In this document: piece after piece, positions 1 to 5,307 of the stretch
How positions within the stretch are numbered: position 1 is the stretch's first letter
Layout: every line of letters starts with the position of its first letter
NCBI GenBank assembly: GCA_027435495.1
Contig: DAHZZC010000460.1
Location: forward strand, 1 to 5,535
DNA from: Planctomycetales bacterium
Lineage (GTDB): Bacteria > Planctomycetota > Planctomycetia > Isosphaerales > Isosphaeraceae
DNA: 5,535 bases
Direction: 5' to 3'
Translations under genes and position numbers: made by a program
The notes under the pieces: generated by a model
What the model was told of the DNA's origin: nothing
Seen by the model: the letters and a program-made list of their open reading frames with translations, nothing else
Databases searched by the model: none

Positions 1-5
1 GAAGA

Positions 6-314
6 TCAAGCACGTCTCCACGGCAAAACTACTGGACAAAAGGAAAGTGAGTACATAACTCCACCTTCAAAGCCCTGGATGCCGGTGCTATCTCTCAGGG
101 GAATTTGCTTACTTTGCGCTCGGTGGAGTTTGAGCCCGAACCACCACGCTTGTCGGCTCAAACCTTCGGGCGGTTCCAGGAACCGAAGCTTGTCCCAATG
201 CAAGTATTCTCCCTGCACCGTCGGCTCAACGACCTTGACGAGTATTTCGACAGCCCTTTGACCGAAATCCTTCCAGAGACCAGCGGTGGGCGGCGGCAAT
301 TTAGGCTTTTTCAT
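6..314 (-). pseudogene. Fic-family protein, N-terminal fragment (truncated)
   Basis: The 102-residue product starting MKKPKLPPP resembles the N-terminal helical region that precedes the Fic domain in a common group of Fic proteins. The recognisable stretch is YLHWDKLRFLEPPEGLS at residues 37-53, followed by a WW-x-x-LKL segment and IPLRD near residue 71. In intact relatives this leads into a Fic domain with the HPFxxGNGR motif, which transfers AMP or a similar group to target proteins, and the whole protein is roughly 350-400 residues (from memory). Here resemblance stops after about residue 78 (position 81), a short unrelated tail follows, and TGA lies at 6-8. No Fic motif is present, so it is probably non-functional. 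I chose the ATG at 312-314. An in-frame GTG at 351-353, with GAGG four bases upstream, would add 13 residues. Its lower GC than the genes to the right suggests transferred DNA. Confidence 0.6.
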
Positions 315-371
315 CGGAAGGGTAGCCTCGTACCAGGGATCTACTAATCTCACACTACCTCACGCAGATTT

Positions 372-399
372 AGTATATATACCACATCGCCTTTTTCAA
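372..399 (-). promoter_or_regulatory. Possible sigma70-type promoter for the Fic fragment
   Basis: Read on the minus strand, TTGAAA (399 down to 394) is followed after 16 nt by TATACT (377 down to 372), a good match to the bacterial -35/-10 consensus. It points at the Fic-like fragment and would start transcription near 365, about 50 nt before the ATG at 314. The mobile element at 422 begins about 22 bp upstream of the -35 box. The local sequence is AT-rich, which makes chance matches easier. Confidence 0.4.
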
Positions 400-413
400 T
401 AAGGATTTAGCAG

Positions 414-421
414 AAAATGTC
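414..421. repeat. Target-site duplication, left copy (AAAATGTC)
   Basis: AAAATGTC directly abuts the left end of the inverted-repeat element and recurs in the same orientation right after its right end (636-643). Position and length are what a transposition event would leave. The match is exactly 8 bp: the bases at 413 and 635 differ. Confidence 0.8.
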
Positions 422-443
422 GTAACTTCTCAATAACCCCGGG
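422..443 (+). repeat. Left terminal inverted repeat of the MITE (22 bp)
   Basis: It starts GTAACTTCTC and ends AACCCCGGG, and is the exact reverse complement of 614-635. Pairing stops inward at 444/613. Outward, the direct repeat begins, which fixes the element boundary at 422. Confidence 0.85.
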
Positions 444-472
444 TAACTGACTGAAGGATCACTGTCTCACTA

Positions 473-490
473 CTTCTCAATAACCCCGGG
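473..490 (+). repeat. Internal copy of the end core, left side
   Basis: CTTCTCAATAACCCCGGG repeats bases 426-443 of the left terminus exactly, 47 bp further in and in the same orientation. It is also the reverse complement of 571-588. It may be a second transposase-binding site or the mark of one element nested in another. Confidence 0.85.
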
Positions 491-501
491 AAAAAACGTG
501 A

Positions 502-528
502 ACTCGTGGACACAATTGATCCACAAGT
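502..528. repeat. Central imperfect palindrome of the MITE
   Basis: The arms ACTCGTGGA (502-510) and TCCACAAGT (520-528) pair at 8 of 9 positions around a 9-nt loop, with one C/A mismatch at 505/525. GTGAAC (498-503) also has its reverse complement at 566-571, giving an alternative pairing across the centre of the element. Confidence 0.5.
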
Positions 529-570
529 CCTTCTGCCCCAACAAACTACGGTGTGACCGTTCTTGGTTCA

Positions 571-588
571 CCCGGGGTTATTGAGAAG
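571..588 (-). repeat. Internal copy of the end core, right side
   Basis: This is the exact reverse complement of 473-490 and a direct repeat, 43 bp upstream, of bases 614-631 in the right terminus. Between the two right-hand copies lies a small perfect hairpin, GGCAGT-T-ACTGCC (595-607). Confidence 0.85.
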
Positions 589-613
589 CTATTGGGCAGT
601 TACTGCCTCCCAG

Positions 614-635
614 CCCGGGGTTATTGAGAAGTTAC
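614..635 (-). repeat. Right terminal inverted repeat of the MITE (22 bp)
   Basis: It begins CCCGGGGTT and ends GAGAAGTTAC, the exact reverse complement of 422-443. The direct repeat AAAATGTC follows immediately. Confidence 0.85.
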
Positions 636-643
636 AAAATGTC
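636..643. repeat. Target-site duplication, right copy (AAAATGTC)
   Basis: This is the second copy of the 8-bp sequence at 414-421, in direct orientation and adjoining the right end of the element. Confidence 0.8.
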
Positions 644-840
644 TTGGCTCTCAGAAGAGCTTTCCACCAACCTGTCCCTGCAACACGCCTGGGGACCCGA
701 TTCTGCCGATTGTCCCAACTGACGGGGTGACGGGGCGCCAGGTACGCGTGCGGTGACGAAGCCCGCAACCTCCGCGGGCCGATACCCAATTGGCAGCGAC
801 GGAGGACGACGGCGCCGGAGGTCGCGCCGGTTACAAATGG
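644..840. other. Intergenic leader before the ThDP-enzyme gene, no gene seen
   Basis: No gene is apparent between the mobile element and the ribosome binding site at 841. The plus frame of the next gene stays open back to a GTG at 753, but that stretch encodes an Arg-rich segment (GGRRRRRSRR) with no family resemblance, so I treat it as untranslated. A small hairpin, GCTCT-CAGA-AGAGC, sits at 647-660. No convincing -35/-10 pair was found. GC content rises sharply from about 660 onward, marking the change from the accessory stretch to the main chromosome. Confidence 0.5.
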
Positions 841-845
841 GGAGG
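841..845 (+). promoter_or_regulatory. Ribosome binding site selecting the GTG start at 855
   Basis: GGAGG lies 9 nt before the GTG at 855-857. The in-frame ATG at 837 has its nearest GGAGG (817-821) 15 nt away, which is too far. The GTG start also places the twin arginines at residues 7-8, where a Tat signal should have them. Confidence 0.6.
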
Positions 846-854
846 GATCGCCCC

Positions 855-2726
855 GTGAGATGGCCGTTGAATCGTCGGGAGATGCTCGGGGTCGTCGGAG
901 CGGCCGGCGCAGCGGCTGGCGTCGCCGTGACCGGTGAGGCCCGCGCGAATCACGTCGAGTTGAGACGATTCGTCCGTCGTGAGGGGGTCCGCGGCAAGAT
1001 GACCGGCGCACAGGCCGCCGCCGCCTCGCTCGCCTGCGAAGGCGTTCCCTGCCTTTTCGGTGTCCCGGGCGCCCAGAACAACGAACTCTGGGACGCATTG
1101 AAGGCCCGAGGCGTTCCCTATTTACTCGTCGCCAACGAGTTCTCGGCGAGCATCATGGCGGATGCCTCCTCGCGGGCGACCGGTGCCGTTGGGGCGTTCG
1201 CAGTCGTCCCAGGTCCAGGTCTCACCAACGCACTGACCGGCCTTGGCGAGGCGCTTTATGACAGCGTCCCGATCGTTGGGATCATTACCGATATCGACCG
1301 CTCGCCGAACGCGCCGATTGGGCAGGTTCACGGGCTCGCCAACACGGCGATCATCCAGCCGGTGGTGAAGGCAGTGTACCAGGTTCGGCACCAGTCCGAG
1401 ATCCCAGGCGCGATCTTCCAGGCGTTCCGCGTTTCCTCGGCGGGCGAGCCGGGACCGACCGCCGTCGTGATCCCGTTCCCGCTCTATCAACAGGTCTGGG
1501 ATTTCGACCAGCCGGCACTTCCGCCGTTCCCCCCGCCGTTCGATGAGGCCGCCTACGGGCGGACCCTCGCCCACCTGGCCGATCGCCGGAGGAAGGTCGG
1601 CATCTACGCCGGCCTGGGGTGTGTCGAGGCTGGTCCTGCGCTCGCGGCCGTCGCCGAGCTGTTGCAAGCGCCCGTTGCGACATCGGTGAGCGGCAAGGGA
1701 TGTATCCCCGACGCCCACCCGCTCGCCGTGGGCTGGGGATATGGCAAGCAGGGGACCCGGGCGGCCGAGTCGGCGTTCCGGGACGTCGATCTGGTGCTCG
1801 CAGTCGGTGTCCGATACAGCGAGGTTTCCACGGCGAACTACGCGATCCCGAAGGCTGGGACGCTGATCCACGTCGATATCAATCCCCGGAACCTCGGGCG
1901 GAATGTCCCAGCGCACGTTTGCGTCCAGGCCGATGCTCGGTTTTTTCTCGACCGTCTCGTCGCCGATGGCGAGGCGATCCGACGCCCCCCCTGCCCTCGA
2001 CTCTGGCAGGATATCCGCAAATGGCGGCAGGTCGATCGCTGCGAGGCGATGACGGTCCGCGTCGAGTCCTGCGTCGATCCGATGTTCCTGCTCGCGCAGT
2101 TGCGCGACGTCATTGGGCCGGAGGAGCTCGTCTTCGTGGATGTCACCGCATCGACGCACTGGGCCTCCGAGGCGATCGACGCGCAGGGACCCCGGCGATA
2201 CTTCACGCCGGCCGACAACCAGAGCATGGGCTGGGCGATCCCCGCCGCGATCGGAGCACAAATGGTCAGGCCCGAGCGGATGGTCGCCTGTGTGACCGGC
2301 GACGGGTGCTTTTTGATGTCGGCGATCGAGATGTCGACGGCGGCTCGCGCGGGGCTTTCGGTGAAATTCTTCGTCCTCGACGACGGGACGTACCACTACA
2401 TGCAGATGCTCCAGGAACCCGTCTATCGACGTACCACCGCGACCGATATCGCCCGGATCGATTACGCGGCGTTCGCGCAGGGAGTTGGGCTCACGTTCAA
2501 CCAGATCGCCAGCAATGCGGACGTCGTTCCGGGATTGCAGCGCGCTGTCGCGACTCCGGGACCTGTGCTCACGCAGGTGATCGTTAGCTACGAGGGACGC
2601 GAGATTCGATGGCTCAACGCCTTGCGCTCGAACTATATCAAGAAGCTGCCGGGGGACCAGAAGGTCCGGCTGGCGGCACGGATCGGTGTTCGGACGATCG
2701 GCCGCGGGCAAGCGGACAGCGATTGA
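855..2726 (+). CDS. Tat-exported thiamine-diphosphate enzyme, acetolactate-synthase-like
   Basis: The 623-residue product has the three-domain layout of ThDP carboligases and decarboxylases. The N-terminal pyrimidine-binding domain starts at KMTGAQAAAASLACEGV (from residue 48) and has the catalytic Glu in ANEFSASIMAD (E95). A central domain covers about residues 235-370. The C-terminal diphosphate domain has QSMGWAIPAAIG (456-466) and GDG (482-484). The enzyme should act on a 2-keto acid, but the substrate cannot be read from sequence. Aligned without gaps to yeast acetolactate synthase from memory, the second metal-binding Asn is Asp here (LDDGTYHYM, D510). The N-terminus is a good Tat signal: NRREMLG with arginines 7-8, then an Ala/Gly/Val-rich core and a likely cut after ARA (residue 31), implying export as a folded holoenzyme. 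Biosynthetic acetolactate synthases are cytoplasmic, so ilvB is unlikely. Family confidence is high; function is open. Confidence 0.88.
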   Translation: MRWPLNRREMLGVVGAAGAAAGVAVTGEARANHVELRRFVRREGVRGKMTGAQAAAASLACEGVPCLFGVPGAQNNELWDALKARGVPYLLVANEFSASIMADASSRATGAVGAFAVVPGPGLTNALTGLGEALYDSVPIVGIITDIDRSPNAPIGQVHGLANTAIIQPVVKAVYQVRHQSEIPGAIFQAFRVSSAGEPGPTAVVIPFPLYQQVWDFDQPALPPFPPPFDEAAYGRTLAHLADRRRKVGIYAGLGCVEAGPALAAVAELLQAPVATSVSGKGCIPDAHPLAVGWGYGKQGTRAAESAFRDVDLVLAVGVRYSEVSTANYAIPKAGTLIHVDINPRNLGRNVPAHVCVQADARFFLDRLVADGEAIRRPPCPRLWQDIRKWRQVDRCEAMTVRVESCVDPMFLLAQLRDVIGPEELVFVDVTASTHWASEAIDAQGPRRYFTPADNQSMGWAIPAAIGAQMVRPERMVACVTGDGCFLMSAIEMSTAARAGLSVKFFVLDDGTYHYMQMLQEPVYRRTTATDIARIDYAAFAQGVGLTFNQIASNADVVPGLQRAVATPGPVLTQVIVSYEGREIRWLNALRSNYIKKLPGDQKVRLAARIGVRTIGRGQADSD

Positions 2727-2732
2727 CCTTCC

Positions 2733-2744
2733 GCCCTTCGGGGC
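2733..2744 (+). terminator. Short UUCG-tetraloop hairpin just after the ThDP-enzyme gene
   Basis: GCCC-TTCG-GGGC begins 7 nt after the stop codon. The C(UUCG)G loop is an unusually stable RNA tetraloop, common in 3' end structures. The stem is only 4 bp and is followed by TTCTCC, not a T-run, so it may protect the 3' end or be a weak terminator. Confidence 0.35.
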
Positions 2745-2757
2745 TTCTCCGTAAGAT

Positions 2758-2776
2758 CCCCGCCGTCGCGGTGGGG
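2758..2776 (+). other. GC-rich intergenic hairpin upstream of the ABC permease
   Basis: Bases 2758-2765 pair with 2769-2776 (8 bp including one G-U) around a 3-nt loop. No T-run follows. It lies between the ThDP-enzyme gene and the permease gene and could separate or modulate their transcripts, though such stems also arise by chance in GC-rich DNA. Confidence 0.3.
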
Positions 2777-2826
2777 TCGGGGTGCAGCCCGGCCCGGACC
2801 GATGGCGGGATGGGATTCCTTCTGAC

Positions 2827-3702
2827 ATGGATGTTCGACAAGCCGCCAGCGTTAAGGTTCCGCACGCGGAGTTCTTTCCGCCGCCACCAGCGCCGCGCGG
2901 ACCGAACGTCTGGCGGCGCCGGCTCCACGACGATCGCCGAGAGTTGACTCGATTCTGGCCGGTCGTGCAGAACATGGTCGTCCAGGAGTTGAAGGTCCGC
3001 TATCAGCGCTCGATCCTTGGATTCGTCTGGACGCTGCTTAACCCGCTTCTCATGCTGGCAACGCAGGGCTTTGTCTTCTCCCACCTGTTTCGGGCGAACG
3101 TCGAGCACTACCCGGTCTTTCTTTTTGCCGGGTCGGTGCCCTGGATGTTTCTGAACGCCAGTCTGAGCGACGCGGCGATGTCGATCATCATGAACGAGGG
3201 GCTGATCCGGAAGATCTATCTGCCGAAGCTGATCTTTCCGATGGCCCGGGTACTGATTGGACTGGTAACGCTGGTCTTTTCGATGGCGGCGATGTTCCTG
3301 CTACTCTGGCCGATGGGAGCGCGGCCGTCGTGGTCGATGCTGACGCTCCCGGCGGCGATTGGTCTCTTCGCCGTCTTCACGATGGGGCTGAGCCTGGTCG
3401 TCGCGACGGCAAACACGTTCTTTCGTGATTGCGGTCACCTGATCTCGGTGTTCCTGCAAGCCTGGTATTTCCTCACGCCGATCATCTTCCCGATCGAGGC
3501 CCCCATGTTCGATCGGGTCCGATGGATGCTCGAACTCAATCCGGCATACTCATTCATCGAGCTCTTCCACGAGATCCTCTGGGCGGGTCGATGGCCCCGG
3601 TGGGAGCTCTGGGCCCTAGCGTCGGTGATCGCAGTGGTCTCCCTGGGAGTCGGCTATGCCACGTTCAAGTCGCAAGAAGACAAAATGGTTTTCCGACTCT
3701 GA
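2827..3702 (+). CDS. ABC-2 type glycan export permease (Wzm/KpsM family)
   Basis: The 291-residue membrane protein is the channel subunit of an ABC exporter for lipid-linked polysaccharide, acting in the inner membrane with the ATPase encoded next. After a Pro-rich cytoplasmic start (EFFPPPPAPRGP, residues 15-26) comes the family's amphipathic entry, VVQELKVRYQRSILGFVWTL (51-70). About six hydrophobic spans follow, near residues 64-86, 95-115, 137-161, 171-193, 205-223 and 261-279. The family signature is FFRDCGHLISVFLQAWYFLT (198-217) followed by PIIFPIE. Length fits O-antigen and teichoic-acid permeases of about 260-290 residues. I chose the ATG at 2827; a GTG at 2782 would add 15 residues, and neither has a strong ribosome binding site. 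The substrate is unknown because no glycosyltransferases are in view. Confidence 0.88.
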   Translation: MDVRQAASVKVPHAEFFPPPPAPRGPNVWRRRLHDDRRELTRFWPVVQNMVVQELKVRYQRSILGFVWTLLNPLLMLATQGFVFSHLFRANVEHYPVFLFAGSVPWMFLNASLSDAAMSIIMNEGLIRKIYLPKLIFPMARVLIGLVTLVFSMAAMFLLLWPMGARPSWSMLTLPAAIGLFAVFTMGLSLVVATANTFFRDCGHLISVFLQAWYFLTPIIFPIEAPMFDRVRWMLELNPAYSFIELFHEILWAGRWPRWELWALASVIAVVSLGVGYATFKSQEDKMVFRL

Positions 3703-3733
3703 TCGGGCAGCGTCGGCGACCCTCGACCCGGGA

Positions 3734-4492
3734 ATGATGCCGCTGATCGAGCTAGCCGATGTCTCGCTCCGGTTCGTCAACTACGCCGACAAGCAATATT
3801 CGCTCAAGCGGGCTATGCTCGACTTGGTCCTTCGTCGCGAGTCGAACGCGCCGAAGGGCGAGTTCTGGGCCCTGCGCGAGCTGAGTTTCCGCGTCCATCA
3901 GGGGGAGCGGATCGGGATCATCGGCGGCAACGGCGCCGGCAAGAGCACGCTGCTCCGGCTTTTAGCCCGAATCTACCCTCCGACGAGCGGACAGGTCGCG
4001 ATCCGGGGGAACGTGGCACCGCTGATCGAGATGGGGGCCGGCTTCAACCCCGAGCTCTCTGGGACGGATAACATCGTCTTCAACGGCGCGATGCTCGGCT
4101 TTTCGAAGCAGGAGATGCTAGCAAAAGCGGCCGGTATCTACGAGTTCACCGGATTACAGGAGTTCGCCGACCTCCCGCTGAAATACTATTCCAGCGGGAT
4201 GTACATGAGGCTCGCGTTCGCGATCGCGACCGAGGTTCACCCCGACATCCTCCTGATCGATGAGGCGCTCGGCGTTGGCGACGCGGCGTTCATCGAAAAG
4301 GCCAAGGAACGGCTCCGCGGGCTGGTGGATCGGTCGAAGGTGGTGGTGATTGTCTCGCACGATATGGAGTCGCTCCGGGAGTTCTGCACGCGAGGGCTCT
4401 GGGTCCAGCACGGCCGACTCGTCGGCGACGGGCCAATCAATGCCGTCATCGAAGCGTACCTCAACGCGACCACCGCGCGCATCTCGGCCTGA
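3734..4492 (+). CDS. ABC exporter ATPase, short Wzt/KpsT type
   Basis: The 252-residue ATPase drives glycan export with the permease gene that ends 31 nt upstream. Visible motifs are Walker A GGNGAGKST (64-72), the Wzt-type Q-loop region PLIEMGAGFNPELSG (96-110), signature YYSSGMYMRL (151-160, replacing canonical LSGGQ as usual in this family), Walker B DILLIDEAL (171-179, catalytic E177) and the H-loop SHD (H209). All catalytic residues are present. The protein ends soon after the nucleotide-binding domain (VIEAYLNATTARISA), so it lacks the C-terminal glycan-binding domain of Wzt proteins that recognise capped O-antigens, and resembles KpsT or the short Wzt forms. I chose the first of two adjacent ATGs because the family starts like MPLIELADVSLRF. 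An in-frame ATG at 3656, inside the permease gene, would add 26 residues without family resemblance. Confidence 0.9.
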   Translation: MMPLIELADVSLRFVNYADKQYSLKRAMLDLVLRRESNAPKGEFWALRELSFRVHQGERIGIIGGNGAGKSTLLRLLARIYPPTSGQVAIRGNVAPLIEMGAGFNPELSGTDNIVFNGAMLGFSKQEMLAKAAGIYEFTGLQEFADLPLKYYSSGMYMRLAFAIATEVHPDILLIDEALGVGDAAFIEKAKERLRGLVDRSKVVVIVSHDMESLREFCTRGLWVQHGRLVGDGPINAVIEAYLNATTARISA

Positions 4493-4595
4493 TCCGCCGG
4501 CCCTACCCGTCGTCTCGCGATTCTGATACGGTCGAGGCCGTTCCGCGGGATACGTGCGAGCGCTGGGGCGGACCCCGGCCCGATCCCGCACCATC

Positions 4596-4601
4596 ACGGA
4601 G
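4596..4601 (+). promoter_or_regulatory. Ribosome binding site of the FKBP gene
   Basis: ACGGAG lies 10 nt before the ATG at 4612. The preceding 4493-4595 stretch, between the ATPase stop and this site, is GC-rich with no gene and no convincing promoter or terminator. Confidence 0.4.
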
Positions 4602-4611
4602 TTGCATCTCC

Positions 4612-5064
4612 ATGACCATCGAAACGAAGCCCTCTCGCCGCGCGATCCTGAGCCTGGTCGCTGCCGCGCTCCTGCCCGCCGTCGTTGCGGCTCAGGACAA
4701 CACCGAGAAGAAGTGGACCAGGACCGAGAGCGGGCTCCAGTATCGGGATGCCAAGGTCGGGACCGGCGAGGAGGCGAAAAAGGGTCAGACGGCCATTGTG
4801 CATTACACCGGCTGGCTCTGGGAGAACGGCGAGAAAGGGAGCAAGTTCGACAGTTCGAAAGACGGCGGGCGACCGTTCGACTTCCCGATTGGCGGCCGTC
4901 GAGTCATCAAGGGATGGGATGAGGGCGTCGCCGGTATGAAGGTCGGCGGCAAGCGCGAGCTGATTATCCCGCCCGATCTCGGCTACGGCGCCCGGGGCGC
5001 CGGCAACGTGATCCCGCCAAACGCCACGCTCTTCTTCGAGGTCGAGCTACTCCAACTCCAGTGA
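4612..5064 (+). CDS. Exported FKBP-type peptidyl-prolyl cis-trans isomerase
   Basis: The 150-residue protein is a single FKBP domain behind a signal peptide. It should speed up proline isomerisation in proteins folding outside the cytoplasm. The signal is SRRAILSLVAAALLPAVVAA (8-27) with a likely cut before QDN; the twin arginines make Tat export possible, but a Sec signal fits equally well. The domain runs from about residue 40 to the end. By comparison with human FKBP12 from memory, the active-site residues are conserved: Y65 (HYTG), F79 and D80 (FDSS), V98-I99 and W102 (RVIKGWDEG), Y125 (LGYG) and F142 (TLFFEVELL). It is a one-domain form without the dimerisation region of FkpA or Mip. It lies 119 nt after the ABC ATPase gene and probably has its own transcription unit. 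Confidence 0.93.
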   Translation: MTIETKPSRRAILSLVAAALLPAVVAAQDNTEKKWTRTESGLQYRDAKVGTGEEAKKGQTAIVHYTGWLWENGEKGSKFDSSKDGGRPFDFPIGGRRVIKGWDEGVAGMKVGGKRELIIPPDLGYGARGAGNVIPPNATLFFEVELLQLQ

Positions 5065-5074
5065 GTCGCGTCCT

Positions 5075-5117
5075 GGCCCGGGGATCACGGCGAAGTTCAA
5101 ACAGCCGCCCCCGGGCC
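5075..5117 (+). terminator. Possible terminator hairpin after the FKBP gene
   Basis: GGCCCGGGG (5075-5083) is the exact reverse complement of CCCCGGGCC (5109-5117). Inside the 25-nt loop, CGGC (5088-5091) and GCCG (5104-5107) could also pair. It starts 10 nt after the stop codon. Only a weak pyrimidine stretch (CTCTCTT) follows, so termination is plausible but not assured. Confidence 0.4.
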
Positions 5118-5295
5118 CTCTCTTCGGATTGACCCATTTCAGATACTCGGTAATCTACCGCCTCGACTTGAGCCCTTCTCACCTCCGTTCTCGGTTTTTC
5201 TCCATGACTGGCGATCCGACGAGCGTCTCGTCCGCGGGCGAGATCGTCTCGGTCGTATTCGGCGATCGCTGATCCCCATCCTTGGGCTCGTTTCT

Positions 5296-5302
5296 GGGAG
5301 AG
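5296..5302 (+). promoter_or_regulatory. Ribosome binding site for the GTG start at 5308
   Basis: GGGAGAG lies 5 nt before GTG 5308-5310. The ATG at 5303 is ruled out as the gene start because its reading frame ends at once (ATG AAG TGA). Confidence 0.5.
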
Positions 5303-5307
5303 ATGAA

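Larger units (their letters stand above)
422..635. mobile_element. MITE-like non-autonomous transposable element, IS66-type ends
   Basis: The 214-bp element is bounded by perfect 22-bp inverted repeats (422-443 and 614-635) starting GTAACTTCTC and ending CCCCGGG, and is flanked by 8-bp direct repeats AAAATGTC. It holds no plausible coding sequence, so it must have been moved by a transposase made elsewhere. IS66-family elements typically have ends starting GTAA and make 8-bp duplications, so this is probably an IS66-derived MITE, but the parent element is not in the window. A second copy of the 18-bp end core lies inside each end (473-490 and 571-588). With a central hairpin (502-510/520-528), the single strand could fold into one long nested stem. 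It sits between the Fic remnant and the ThDP-enzyme gene. Confidence 0.82.

Noticed and set aside
2..58. Possible C-terminal tail of a plus-strand gene (KIKHVSTAKLLDKRKVST, then stop)
   Set aside because: It has only 18 codons at the window edge and no recognisable family. It could equally be chance, so it is not listed as a gene.
414..643. Reading the repeats as a CRISPR array or an attachment site
   Set aside because: The four core copies are in two inverted pairs with unequal spacing, not direct repeats with regular spacers. The flanking 8-bp duplication points to transposition, not site-specific integration.
647..660. Small hairpin GCTCT-CAGA-AGAGC as a terminator
   Set aside because: It has a 5-bp stem with only three Ts after it and no gene ending upstream on that strand.
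753..854. N-terminal extension of the ThDP enzyme from a GTG at 753
   Set aside because: The added 34 residues are Arg-rich and resemble no family. They would bury the Tat signal, and the GTG at 855 has a better placed ribosome binding site.
1619..2587. A 322-codon plus-strand frame inside the ThDP-enzyme gene
   Set aside because: It is out of frame with the real gene, Arg-rich, has no motifs, and lies entirely within a well-supported coding region.
1122..2975. A 617-codon open frame on the minus strand opposite the ThDP-enzyme gene
   Set aside because: It is an antisense shadow caused by the G/C-rich third positions of the plus-strand gene. The product is Arg/Asp-rich with no recognisable domain, while the plus strand encodes a clear enzyme.
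5204..5272. A 22-codon plus-strand ORF (MTGDPTSVSSAGEIVSVVFG...) before the last gene
   Set aside because: It has no ribosome binding site, no recognisable similarity and a length expected by chance. A leader-peptide role cannot be supported.
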